Shown: one piece after another, positions 15,261 to 23,545 of the stretch
How the letters are laid out: the number at the start of each line of letters is the position of its first letter
How positions within the stretch are numbered: the first letter of the stretch is position 1
From: Lachnoclostridium sp. UBA7215
GTDB lineage: Bacteria > Bacillota > Clostridia > Lachnospirales > Lachnospiraceae
Direction: 5' to 3'
Length of the DNA stretch: 25,122 nt
Assembly (NCBI GenBank): GCA_002490465.1
Contig: DKUB01000076.1
Span: 17,304-42,425, forward strand
Notes under the pieces: generated by a model
Seen by the model: only the letters and a program-made list of their open reading frames with translations
Database searches by the model: none
What the model was told of the DNA's origin: nothing
Program-made: the position numbers and the translations under genes

Positions 15261-16709
15261 ATGCGAAATAAAATAATAATTACCGTTTTCTGTCTTTTGG
15301 CATGCCTGGCAGCCAATGTCAACACCTCCTGCGCCATGCAGCAGGAGCAAAATGACAAAACAACATCTGACAGCAGCATCACGGGCGATACCACAGAAAT
15401 ATCTGACGTCTCAAATACGTCTGTGCTCACAATTGAAAACAAAAATGCCTATAAGGGGATGAAAAAATCCTACTCTGCCGGATATGTACCTGACGTCACA
15501 AAGAGAGACGTCAATATTGTACTGCCACTCCTGGCAAAGCGGCCGCTTGCCAAAAATAAAATGACGGTTTCTCTCCGTCTGGGTGAGGCAGAAAACCTTC
15601 CCTTTATTTATAAGAATTATGAAAAGACATTCTCACTGGCCCGGCATAAAGTCAAAAATACAAAGAGAGCCGTCTCCTGTTATCTGGTTGCCTTCCGGCT
15701 TGCCCTGCAAAAACAACACTCTGGCGGGACATATCCTGTCACTTTATCCGTCTGTGCCGAAGATAAATCCGGCAACGAAATTAATCAGGATTTCACCGTA
15801 TATGTCACAACTACTGATACGAGGATAAAGAAAAAAGCAGCCCCCCATCGCAGTGCCGGCAACGATTCAAATCTCGCACCCAAGGTTCTGATTGACTCCT
15901 ATAAATTTTCAAAAAAGAATGTGTTATGCGGAGAAAAAACAATCGCTGATCTTACTCTGCTAAATACAAGTAAATCCAAAACAGTAAAAAATATACTGGT
16001 AAAGATTGCACCGGGTGAAAATATAGAATTACTCGGAAAAAGGGACAGCTATTACATTCAGCAGCTTCGGAGCAGCAAAACCTGTCATCTCACTTTTCCT
16101 TTCCGGGTAAAGGCAAATGCCCCCTACGGCCAGTATAATATTGACGTCGCAATAGAATATTCTGACAGCAAGGGAGAGACGTATACGGCACAGGGAACGG
16201 TAAAAATATCGGCAAGACAGAAGACGCAGATAGAGATTTCTCCCATCCGTCTGCCTGAACAGATACGGGTAGGCGAATCTGTGGAATTGGAGACCCAGGC
16301 AATGAATCTTGGGAGGGGGACGCTTTACAATGTCCGCGCCCTATTGGAAGCCGATGGACTGCGGCCATCCGGAACAGCATTTATCGGAGATATTGAGCCG
16401 GGAACTTCCATGACCGGCAGCATGGAATTAGTGGCAGAAGAACTTTCCGGGGAATCCTCCTACGGCACGACACAGGGGAAAGTAACTTTTTATTATGAAG
16501 ATGAAATGGGAAACGAAAAGACTCATGTCCAGTCCTTTGAAACTTCCCTCCTCTCTCCCCGCAGCAACGATAGCGGCGGTGAATCAGAAGATAACCAGAG
16601 GCAATGGTGGGTTATCATGGCAGTTATTTCCGCAGTCGTCGCCCTTGCCGCCGCCATATTTTTTATATCCAAAAAAATGAATGGAGGGAAAAATATAAAT
16701 GATAAATAA
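15261..16709 (+). CDS. Secreted, C-terminally membrane-anchored beta-sandwich protein (COG1361-like)
   Basis: A 482-residue protein. I place the start at ATG 15261 because GGGAGGA (15248-15254) lies 6 nt before it; the in-frame ATG at 15246 lies upstream of that site. A signal peptide (MRNK, hydrophobic core, NTSCA cleavage near residue 25) is followed by a Ser/Thr-rich linker. Two or three all-beta segments around 90-190, 215-315 and 320-430 contain NxG/LxNxG-type patterns (LTLLNTSKSKTVKN, TQAMNLGRGTLYNV) seen in CARDB/COG1361 S-layer-like domains. A C-terminal helix (about 447-470) ends in positive residues, so the bulk is held outside the cell. Such proteins occur with ABC transporters in Clostridia, with unknown function. 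It overlaps the next gene by 11 nt. Confidence 0.75.
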   Translation: MRNKIIITVFCLLACLAANVNTSCAMQQEQNDKTTSDSSITGDTTEISDVSNTSVLTIENKNAYKGMKKSYSAGYVPDVTKRDVNIVLPLLAKRPLAKNKMTVSLRLGEAENLPFIYKNYEKTFSLARHKVKNTKRAVSCYLVAFRLALQKQHSGGTYPVTLSVCAEDKSGNEINQDFTVYVTTTDTRIKKKAAPHRSAGNDSNLAPKVLIDSYKFSKKNVLCGEKTIADLTLLNTSKSKTVKNILVKIAPGENIELLGKRDSYYIQQLRSSKTCHLTFPFRVKANAPYGQYNIDVAIEYSDSKGETYTAQGTVKISARQKTQIEISPIRLPEQIRVGESVELETQAMNLGRGTLYNVRALLEADGLRPSGTAFIGDIEPGTSMTGSMELVAEELSGESSYGTTQGKVTFYYEDEMGNEKTHVQSFETSLLSPRSNDSGGESEDNQRQWWVIMAVISAVVALAAAIFFISKKMNGGKNINDK

Positions 16710-17565
16710 ACTCCGATTTATTTTCAGGCTCAGAAAACAGAGCGACACCATAAAAATTGTTTTTATCTTTGGCATCATTGGAATACTCTCCATGATCCGG
16801 GTGGGATATTATACATGGGAAATATATCATTATATAAACTCCCCGGCAGAATATGTACTGACAGGGGACGGTAATATTACCCAGGAAAACATAAATGCAC
16901 TTTTGCAGGAAGAAACAATAGCTATGGTCAGCCGCCAACTGAATCTTCCAATCACCATTACCTATAACAATACAAAAACAGTATTAGATGCCACTATGTT
17001 ATCCAAAGATTTTATCGCAGAAAGTCTGAATCTCAAAGAGGACTCTGCAGCAGAGACAAAAAAAATTTATGTTGACGAAGAAACTTTTTCCCAGTTTTTA
17101 CTGGAAGATAAGGGCATCCAGGATGACATCACAAACATCACATCTCTTGACATTCGCTGTCAAATGGGCGATGAATCTCCAGATGCGGATTCGGATGAGA
17201 GCGGGGAAAAAAGTGCGGACAGACCTGAACAAAAGTACAGCGCCGCAAAACTTATATCAACAAAAAGCGTGGGAGCCGCCCATAGGGCGGAAGAAAGTTT
17301 TATTTATATAGCGGATGTAAATCAGCGTTTGTTAAAAAATGCCAGCAGTCTGAGAGTTCAGTTCAAAAAACACGATTTGGACGGACTTCAGATAAAACAC
17401 CTGAGAACTCTGGGATATTCTATTGAAAATGAAGACAGGATACAGGAGGAGGAATATGAGCTGGAAGTAGAATTACTCCATATCCGGTATGGACTGCTCT
17501 GCTTTGCGCTCAGCCTTCTGGCATCCTGCACCCTGGTAAAACACTACCAGGGTGCTTCACATTAA
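16699..17565 (+). CDS. Bitopic membrane protein of unknown function, last gene of module B
   Basis: A 288-residue protein I do not recognise. One hydrophobic helix lies near the N-terminus (about 19-41) and one near the C-terminus (about 258-277). Between them is an extracytoplasmic region of about 215 residues with an acidic, disordered-looking stretch (DESPDADSDESGEKS) near 155-170. The layout recalls half of a FtsX-type permease with its external domain but without the other helices. GGAGGG (16683-16688) inside the preceding gene fixes the start, and the two genes overlap by 11 nt. Its last 9 nt overlap the end of the convergent kinase gene. It is probably an envelope partner of the COG1361-like protein. 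Confidence 0.75.
   Translation: MINKLRFIFRLRKQSDTIKIVFIFGIIGILSMIRVGYYTWEIYHYINSPAEYVLTGDGNITQENINALLQEETIAMVSRQLNLPITITYNNTKTVLDATMLSKDFIAESLNLKEDSAAETKKIYVDEETFSQFLLEDKGIQDDITNITSLDIRCQMGDESPDADSDESGEKSADRPEQKYSAAKLISTKSVGAAHRAEESFIYIADVNQRLLKNASSLRVQFKKHDLDGLQIKHLRTLGYSIENEDRIQEEEYELEVELLHIRYGLLCFALSLLASCTLVKHYQGASH
17528..17555. terminator. Hairpin shared by two convergent genes
   Basis: A perfect 11-bp stem GCACCCTGGTA / TACCAGGGTGC (17528-17538, 17545-17555) with a 6-nt loop. It lies inside the 3' end of the plus-strand gene and immediately beyond the stop of the minus-strand kinase. No clear T-run follows on either strand, so a bidirectional terminator is likely but not certain. Confidence 0.55.
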
Positions 17566-18984
17566 TATTGTGTCCGCTCTCTCTAGCATTAACAGTACAC
17601 GGAGGCAAAATTCGCCCTCCGTCTGCACAATATCAATATCACCTGAATATTTTCTTGCTGTCCTGCGGATATTGGAAAGCCCAAAGCCATGTGTGCCGTC
17701 TGACAACCCATACCCGGTAATTTGTCCTTTTTTAGCCGTCCCCGGCAGGCCCGTATCTTTATCCCACTGCAGTTCCCCGGAAAAACTGTTTTTCACTTCT
17801 ATCATATATGCATTATTCTGCCGATAGGAAACAATAGAAATATATGGAACTTCATTACCTGCATTCTCCACAGCGTTTTGCAGGGCATTATTCAGAATGA
17901 TGCTGACATCGAAGGCATTGATATCGGAATCCGAGGGATAAAAAAACTCTGAGTGAAAACGGATGTTTCTCTTCTCTGCCTCATTTTTCATTTCCTGAAT
18001 AATGATATCCGTCACAGGATTCCCTGTATTGATTTCATCTGACAATGTCATAGCTGATGATATCGATTCCTTCAGGCTTGTACTATAAGCACGCGCTTCT
18101 TCCGCATGGGCGGTTGATTCTCCTTTATAAAGCCTCTCAAGCGTCAGCATGTGGTTTTTCATATCATGCTTCATGCTGCGGATATTCTGGTACAGTCCCT
18201 CTACCCGTTCAATATGGAGACGCATATTTTCGACCTGTGCGGCAAGCAGTTCGCTCTGCAGCTTTTCCTCCTGCTTTATCTTAATACGTTGGTATAGAAC
18301 AATTACAACAACTATCGTAATAATAAAAACGGCATAATACAGCAGGGTCAGTGCATCATATTTATCTGCATTGTCCCCATTTTTTGCAATATAAAAAACG
18401 CGGTAATACCACATGATTTTATAACCCACCAAGCTTGTGACAGAGGGCGTGGACAGCATAATTAATTCCCTTTTTGACATTTTCGCCTGGCGATTTTTAC
18501 AGGCCCTTAAAATACAGCAAATACTCAATAACAGAAAAACAAATTCAAACAGCTGATAAAGGGCGCACATGATAACAAACAATACAAACCACAGATTCGG
18601 GTATTCCGACAATAATATTTTTTCTGTATAAGCATACACATTATCATACAGGATTTCCGCCATGCCTAATGACAGCCAGCGCAGAGCAAAAAATGTCATG
18701 GCAATGAAAATCTTTTGCTCATAGTTTCTTCTGTCTGCCAGGCACATTACAACAAAAGCGGACAAAACTCCCCAAATATACGCTGTAAAATATCCCAGGT
18801 AAAGGGGAGGAGCCTTATACAGAAAAATCATAACCCCAATGTATGACGCCGCAATCCAGGGCGCTCTCCTTCTGTTTGCCAAAAAAGGTCCGGTAAAGCG
18901 GTAAAGACAATATCCTCCCGTTAATATCTCTATCACCGTGGTCACATCACTAATCACCCTCTGGCCAAAATCCAATTCATCCAT
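17557..18984 (-). CDS. GHKL-type sensor histidine kinase (AgrC/VirS-like)
   Basis: A 475-residue kinase. The N-terminal half (about 10-230) has six or seven hydrophobic segments with very short loops, the AgrC-like plan for sensing a peptide or membrane-derived signal. A coiled-coil linker (about 233-268) leads to the phospho-acceptor box IRSMKHDMKNHM with H273. The GHKL ATPase has ILNNALQNAVENAG (N366, N370) and the G-rich lid GTHGFGLSNIRR near 433-444. It is partner to the LytTR regulator 48 nt upstream. The ribosome binding site (GGGGAG) is about 15 nt from the ATG, unusually far, so translation may be weak or the true start may differ. It converges on module B. Confidence 0.9.
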   Translation of the reverse strand: MDELDFGQRVISDVTTVIEILTGGYCLYRFTGPFLANRRRAPWIAASYIGVMIFLYKAPPLYLGYFTAYIWGVLSAFVVMCLADRRNYEQKIFIAMTFFALRWLSLGMAEILYDNVYAYTEKILLSEYPNLWFVLFVIMCALYQLFEFVFLLLSICCILRACKNRQAKMSKRELIMLSTPSVTSLVGYKIMWYYRVFYIAKNGDNADKYDALTLLYYAVFIITIVVVIVLYQRIKIKQEEKLQSELLAAQVENMRLHIERVEGLYQNIRSMKHDMKNHMLTLERLYKGESTAHAEEARAYSTSLKESISSAMTLSDEINTGNPVTDIIIQEMKNEAEKRNIRFHSEFFYPSDSDINAFDVSIILNNALQNAVENAGNEVPYISIVSYRQNNAYMIEVKNSFSGELQWDKDTGLPGTAKKGQITGYGLSDGTHGFGLSNIRRTARKYSGDIDIVQTEGEFCLRVLLMLERADTILM

Positions 18985-19032
18985 CTGCCGTTAAAATATC
19001 TCCCCTTATTTGCATCAGCTTTATTTTCCACA

Positions 19033-19755
19033 TTAATGTTTCGAGCCATTATATTTGGAACTGTTATACCTTAAATAACATTTTACAAAATCCCGGTAAT
19101 TTTTCTTTGCCATAAGTGCCTGTCCCTTTTCCAGATAAATGGTTCTGGCATCATACTTTTTAATAAATCGAAAATTGATAAGATATGCTCTGTGCGGCCG
19201 GTAAAAATCCTCTCCTGCCTTTTCTTCAAGCTCCTTCATTTTGCCATAATATTCTATGTCCGTCTCCAGTGTATGAAGTATGATCTTTCTGTCAAAAACT
19301 TCTGCATAGACAATATCTTCTATATTCACTGTTATGTGTTTCCCACCTGACGTTACTACAAGACAGGGCAGTTCCCCTGACATCTGGTTCCCAATTGTTT
19401 CCTCCCGCCTCTGCAAAGCATTTTGCAGTACCTCGGCAAATTTTTTATCCTCAAGCGGTTTTACCAGATAATGGAACGCCCCTACATCAAATGCCTCGAA
19501 CACACAATCCTCAAACGCTGTTATAAAAATTAAAATAGCATCCCTGTTTTTTTTGCGGAACTCCCGGGCCGTCTCCATTCCATCCTTTCCTGCCATCCCG
19601 ATATCAAGAAACAGGATATCCGGCTGACTGCCGGAAAGAAGCAGCGCATCCCCGGACGAAAAGGGCAGTATTTCAGCATGGGGACAGAGCTTTTTTATTT
19701 TTACACAAATATAGTCTCTGGCCTCTTTTTCATCATCACATACTGCTATCTGCAT
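19033..19755 (-). CDS. LytTR-family response regulator (AgrA-like)
   Basis: A 240-residue regulator. The receiver has D7/D8, phospho-acceptor D51 (ILFLDIGMAGKDG), T79 and K99. A LytTR DNA-binding domain occupies about 130-235, with EDIVYAEVFDRKIILHT, FYRPHRAYLINFRFI and the terminal KGQALMAKKNYRDFVKCYL. LytTR proteins of this kind control peptide-signalling, bacteriocin and surface-protein genes. GGAGG lies 5-6 nt before the ATG. It begins only 10 nt after the aldo/keto reductase stop, so it may be transcribed from the housekeeping operon upstream unless an internal promoter exists. Module B is the nearest plausible target; this is inference. Confidence 0.92.
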   Translation of the reverse strand: MQIAVCDDEKEARDYICVKIKKLCPHAEILPFSSGDALLLSGSQPDILFLDIGMAGKDGMETAREFRKKNRDAILIFITAFEDCVFEAFDVGAFHYLVKPLEDKKFAEVLQNALQRREETIGNQMSGELPCLVVTSGGKHITVNIEDIVYAEVFDRKIILHTLETDIEYYGKMKELEEKAGEDFYRPHRAYLINFRFIKKYDARTIYLEKGQALMAKKNYRDFVKCYLRYNSSKYNGSKH

Positions 19756-19765
19756 TTTTCCTCCA

Positions 19766-20905
19766 TCACAGCGTTACCGGCTGTTTCATTCTCTCAACAA
19801 AATCACTCATTATTTCAGAAATCTTAATCTGCTGTGGACATACGGCCTCACAGCTCTTACAACCGATGCAGGCACTGGGACGCTTCTCCTCCGGCATCGC
19901 CCCAACCCCCATCTGCGTGATAAATCCATTAGAAAAATGCAGCTCGTTATACATAAATAACAGATTTGGTATGTCTAATTCCTGCGGACAGTGGGAGGTA
20001 CAATACCGGCACGAGGTACAGGGCAAAATATTCAGCATTTCTGCCGCCACCTGCATTAACTTCTCCATTTCCTCTTTATTAACCGGCTTCTCCTCACTAT
20101 AAGTATCAATATTCTCCTTTAACTGCTGCAAATTTGACATTCCTGACAGGGTCACGGTAACACCCGGAACCGACTGCAAAAAGCGGAACGCCCAGGCTGG
20201 AACCTTCTCGTCCGGTCTTATCTCTTTCAATTTCTTTTCATTTTCAGGAGAAAGTGCCGCCAGCTTTCCACCGCGAAGGGGCTCCATAACCCATACCGGA
20301 AGATTATATTTCTGAAGCAGCTCCACCTTCTTATCTGCCTCCTGAAGTTTCCAGTCCAGATAGTTCATCTGAATCTGGCAAAATTCCATGCTGCTTCCGT
20401 ATTTCTCCAAAAAACGCTCCATTATGTCAAGCCGTCCATGGGCCGAAAATCCCAGATGCTTAATCCGTCCATTCGCTTTCTGCTTTTGCAGATAGTCCAT
20501 AATGCCGTATTTCTCATCCAGATACTGCTCAATATTCAATTCACATACGTTGTGGAACAGATAAAAATCAAAATAATCCATACCGGTCCTTTTTAACTGC
20601 TCTTCAAAAATCTCCTCAACCTTTCCCATATTGGCAAGGTCGTATCCCGGAAATTTATCTGCCAGATAAAAGCTCTCCCTCGGATAATTCTGCAGAGCCT
20701 TTCCGATGACCACCTCAGATTTTCCGTCATGGTATCCATAGGCAGTGTCATAGTAGTTAATCCCCTTTTCCATGGCATAATCAACCATCTCGGCCACCTG
20801 CTTCTCATCCACAGGACCGGACGGTTCACCATTTGTTGTTGGCAGCCTCATAGCCCCCATTCCAAGCGCTGATAATTTGTTCCCTTGAAACTCCTTATAA
20901 ATCAT
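19766..20905 (-). CDS. Aldo/keto reductase with C-terminal 2x[4Fe-4S] ferredoxin domain
   Basis: A 379-residue oxidoreductase of the COG1453 type. The TIM-barrel part has the catalytic tetrad: D53 and Y58 (YYDTAYGYHDG), K84 (LADKFPG) and H118 (YLFHNV). A C-terminal ferredoxin-like extension carries two cysteine sets, C296-x2-C-x2-C-x3-C306 and C346-x2-C-x2-C-x3-C356, each followed by proline as in [4Fe-4S] clusters. Such enzymes are abundant in strict anaerobes and may link NAD(P)H-type reductions to ferredoxin electron flow; the substrate is not known. AGGAGG lies about 9 nt before the start. It is 15 nt after the phosphoesterase and 10 nt before the LytTR regulator. Confidence 0.92.
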   Translation of the reverse strand: MIYKEFQGNKLSALGMGAMRLPTTNGEPSGPVDEKQVAEMVDYAMEKGINYYDTAYGYHDGKSEVVIGKALQNYPRESFYLADKFPGYDLANMGKVEEIFEEQLKRTGMDYFDFYLFHNVCELNIEQYLDEKYGIMDYLQKQKANGRIKHLGFSAHGRLDIMERFLEKYGSSMEFCQIQMNYLDWKLQEADKKVELLQKYNLPVWVMEPLRGGKLAALSPENEKKLKEIRPDEKVPAWAFRFLQSVPGVTVTLSGMSNLQQLKENIDTYSEEKPVNKEEMEKLMQVAAEMLNILPCTSCRYCTSHCPQELDIPNLLFMYNELHFSNGFITQMGVGAMPEEKRPSACIGCKSCEAVCPQQIKISEIMSDFVERMKQPVTL

Positions 20906-20920
20906 CTGCCCTACCTCCTC

Positions 20921-21406
20921 TTATCCCACATATTTAATATCTACAGTAATCTCTCCACCGTTATCTATTTCTAATACGGCATAGCTTTTTTTATAACCTT
21001 CCTGCCTTGGCTTGCTGATGCTCCCCGGGTTAATAACGGTAAGCGTACTGCTCTGTTCGACAAATGGCACATGGGTGTGCCCGAAGAGAAGAATATCAGC
21101 TTCCTGCTCCATTGCCCAGTATTTGAGCTGGTCAATACCGCCAATCATCAGATATTGATGGCCATGGCACATGGCAATTTTCTTTCCCGCAAATGTTGTG
21201 ACAATATCCTGCGGCAGTCTTGAAAAGTAATCACAATTTCCGCGCACAATTGCTACGGTATGCGGTGTTGCACAGCGCAGCCTTTCATCATCATCCGATA
21301 TATCGCCGCAGTGAAAGACAGCCTCCGCTTTTGGATACTGGTGGATGATATCAATTACTTTGTCAATTCTCCCATGGGAGTCGCTGAAAATCAATGCCTG
21401 CTTCAT
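20921..21406 (-). CDS. YfcE/MJ0936-type metallophosphoesterase
   Basis: A 161-residue calcineurin-like phosphodiesterase. Metal-binding motifs are in order: FSDSHG near the N-terminus, HCGDISD, VRGNCDY, MCHGH and FGHTHVP. I place the start at ATG 21406 (MKQALIFSDSHG), which overlaps the RdgB stop as ATGA and has AGAGGGA before it. A longer upstream frame exists but only runs antisense-free inside rdgB and carries no domain. Relatives hydrolyse phosphodiester bonds in small molecules; the natural substrate is not established. Clustering with rdgB is common in Firmicutes and suggests a nucleotide-related role. Confidence 0.9.
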   Translation of the reverse strand: MKQALIFSDSHGRIDKVIDIIHQYPKAEAVFHCGDISDDDERLRCATPHTVAIVRGNCDYFSRLPQDIVTTFAGKKIAMCHGHQYLMIGGIDQLKYWAMEQEADILLFGHTHVPFVEQSSTLTVINPGSISKPRQEGYKKSYAVLEIDNGGEITVDIKYVG

Positions 21407-22005
21407 AGCGTCCCTCTTTTCTTTAAGATTTCTGCCATTTTGCGGATGGCAATTCCACGGTGGCTTATTTTGTTTTTTTCTTCCGGAAGCATTTCGGCGG
21501 TTGTGCATCCCCGCTCAGGAAGATAAAAAATCGGGTCATAGCCAAAACCGTGCTCTCCCCTTGGCTCATGCGCAATTTCCCCCTCAATAATTCCTGTTGC
21601 CGTATCTACCGTCCCATCCGGATACGCACAGGCAATCACGCAAACAAACCTTGCCGTTCTCTCACTGTCCGGCACCCCTTCACAGCGGCGGATTAACTCT
21701 GCATTTTTTTTATCGTATGGCGTATCCTCCCCCATATAGCGGGCAGAGTAAATCCCCGGTTCCCGGTTCAGGCAATCCACCTCAAAGCCGGAATCGTCCG
21801 CCAGCGTCATCTCCCCTGTCGCCTCCATAACCGCTTTCGCTTTAATGATGGCATTTTCTTCAAAGGTTTTCCCATCCTCTACAATGTCTACATTGACATT
21901 CATCTCTTTCATGGAATATACTTCGTACCCATCTCCCAAAATCTGACGGATTTCATTTACTTTGCCCTGGTTCCCTGTGGCAAATAACAATTTCTTCTTA
22001 GCCAT
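21403..22005 (-). CDS. rdgB: XTP/dITP pyrophosphatase (RdgB/HAM1 family)
   Basis: A 200-residue enzyme of normal family length that removes non-canonical purine nucleotides (dITP, XTP) by hydrolysis to the monophosphate and pyrophosphate. Signature elements: FATGNQGKVNEIRQIL at residues 8-23, TFEENAIIKAKA, LADDSGFEVDCLNREPGIYSARY in the middle (metal-binding Asp pair), and GFGYDPIFYLPE plus ISHRGIAIRKM near the end. The first 8 nt overlap the methyltransferase stop and its stop overlaps the phosphoesterase start, giving tight translational coupling in the minus-strand operon. Confidence 0.95.
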   Translation of the reverse strand: MAKKKLLFATGNQGKVNEIRQILGDGYEVYSMKEMNVNVDIVEDGKTFEENAIIKAKAVMEATGEMTLADDSGFEVDCLNREPGIYSARYMGEDTPYDKKNAELIRRCEGVPDSERTARFVCVIACAYPDGTVDTATGIIEGEIAHEPRGEHGFGYDPIFYLPERGCTTAEMLPEEKNKISHRGIAIRKMAEILKKRGTL

Positions 22006-23176
22006 TTTCTTTTGATTCCTTTCTTCTCGGCGGTCTTGGTCCCATGTACTGATAGAGATACGTTTTCATCATCCCGTTATATATTTTGCGGTTTTTCGTT
22101 GCCTTTGCCGGCGCTCCTCCGGCCGCCAAAGCCCTGACGGCATCCTCATAACCACTGAGCAGAAAGTAGGACCACGTATCATTGGCCGCCATAGCCTGTC
22201 CTATTGTCTGATACAGTGAAAACATCTCCTCCTTCATTGCCAGACGCTCCCCATAAGGGGGATTGGTTATGACAAACCCATATTTCTTTGGATTGCTGAA
22301 ATCTTTAATATCCCTTCTCTGCCAGTGGATTTTCCCGTCTACTTCCGCCAGTTTGGCATTGGCCCGTGCCATATGTAATGCCTCATCGCTGATATCATAT
22401 CCCTGTATATGAAGTTCAGCATCTTCCTTCAGGCGGTCATTTGCCTCCTCTAATGCCGCATACCACTGTTTCTTTTGTACGAGATTATTCCAGTTCTCTG
22501 CCGTAAAAGCACGGTTCATGCCCGGCGCCATATCCATACCTATCATCGCCGCCTCAATCGGAATGGTTCCGCTTCCGCAAAACGGGTCCACTAACAGACG
22601 GTCCGCTTTCCAGGGGGACAACAAAAGTATCGCTGCCGCCAGTGTCTCTGTCACCGGCGCCGGCGCCGTAAATTTCCGGTATCCTCTTTTATGAAGAGAT
22701 TCCCCGGTTGTATCCAGGCCAATCGTCACGATATCTTTTATTATACTGATTCGCAGGGGATAGGAAGCGCCGCTCTCTTCAAACCAGCTTGTATGATAGG
22801 TCTGTTTCAGCCGCTCCACCATTGCTTTTTTTACAATTCTCTGTATATCGGAGGGACTGAACAGCTTACTGCTTACAGAATTTGCCTTTGTTACCCAAAA
22901 CTTTCCATCCTGTGGGATGTAACGCTCCCAGGGAAGCGCTTTTACCCCCTCAAAAAGTTCGTCAAAAGTATCTGCCCGAAACGATGCAATCTTGAGCAGG
23001 ATTCGTTCTGTTGTCCGCAAAAAAATGTTGGCACGGACCATCGCTTCTATGTCTCCTGCAAATGTCACCCTTCCATCTTCTACATGGGTTATTTCATATC
23101 CTAAATCAGCAATTTCTCTTTTCAGAACAGCCTCCATACCAAAATGGCAGGGCGCCATCCACTCATATCGTTCCAT
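21998..23176 (-). CDS. THUMP-domain class I SAM-dependent RNA methyltransferase (RlmL/YpsC-type)
   Basis: A 392-residue protein if started at ATG 23176 (MERYEWMAPCHFGME), which AGGAG closely precedes and which lies 7 nt after the rhodanese stop. A 22-residue upstream extension in frame is possible but overlaps the rhodanese gene. The N-terminal THUMP domain (about 40-160) binds RNA. The methyltransferase has motif I LVDPFCGSGTIPIEA (196-209) and motif IV TNPPYGERL (304-312), the NPPY of base-N-methylating enzymes. By family it methylates 23S rRNA guanine (RlmL-like); the exact position is not shown here. It overlaps rdgB by 8 nt. Confidence 0.9.
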   Translation of the reverse strand: MERYEWMAPCHFGMEAVLKREIADLGYEITHVEDGRVTFAGDIEAMVRANIFLRTTERILLKIASFRADTFDELFEGVKALPWERYIPQDGKFWVTKANSVSSKLFSPSDIQRIVKKAMVERLKQTYHTSWFEESGASYPLRISIIKDIVTIGLDTTGESLHKRGYRKFTAPAPVTETLAAAILLLSPWKADRLLVDPFCGSGTIPIEAAMIGMDMAPGMNRAFTAENWNNLVQKKQWYAALEEANDRLKEDAELHIQGYDISDEALHMARANAKLAEVDGKIHWQRRDIKDFSNPKKYGFVITNPPYGERLAMKEEMFSLYQTIGQAMAANDTWSYFLLSGYEDAVRALAAGGAPAKATKNRKIYNGMMKTYLYQYMGPRPPRRKESKENG

Positions 23177-23183
23177 TTTCTCC

Positions 23184-23471
23184 TCATTTCTGCATTTCAT
23201 ATCCTCCGGCAATGCTGTATGCCTGTCTTCCTTTCCTGGCAAGCTGCCTGGCCGCCACGAGACTGTGATTGCCGTGCGTACAATAAAAAATCACCCGCTC
23301 GTAATTACTCATCTGCTCCAGATGGTCATCCAACTCTTCATATGAAATATTCCACGCCCCCGTAATGTGTCCTTTTTCGTATTCTTCTCTCTCCCGTAAG
23401 TCCACAATTAACGTATCCGGTTTGTATATGTAGCGGGATACACGCTCCCAGGGAATAATCTGTGGCTGCAT
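23184..23471 (-). CDS. Single-domain rhodanese-like protein
   Basis: A 95-residue rhodanese domain. The core LIVDLREREEYEKGHITGAWNI is followed by the active-site loop FYCTHGNHSLVAARQL, with cysteine as catalytic residue near position 64 in the pattern C-x-x-G-x-x-S, and then a terminal GGYEMQK. Such proteins carry sulfur as a persulfide, or act as sulfur relays. It is the first gene of the packed minus-strand run ending in the LytTR/GHKL pair; the methyltransferase starts 7 nt after its stop. I see no strong promoter in the 74 nt above it. Confidence 0.88.
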   Translation of the reverse strand: MQPQIIPWERVSRYIYKPDTLIVDLREREEYEKGHITGAWNISYEELDDHLEQMSNYERVIFYCTHGNHSLVAARQLARKGRQAYSIAGGYEMQK

Positions 23472-23545
23472 AACTCTTTTCCTGACAACTATGGTTTCTT
23501 AATAGTTTATGTTTCCGTCCCCAAAAATATGTGGGACGAATTGTT

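Noticed and set aside
14702..15442. Minus-strand ORF of 246 codons
   Set aside because: It is antisense to the ABC ATPase with complete Walker motifs and to the signal peptide of the next gene, has no recognisable domain and is a shadow frame.
4285..17565. Lantibiotic or other RiPP biosynthesis cluster
   Set aside because: Despite BcrA/LanF-like and LytTR components, no precursor peptide, LanB/C/M-like enzyme or leader protease is present in the window.
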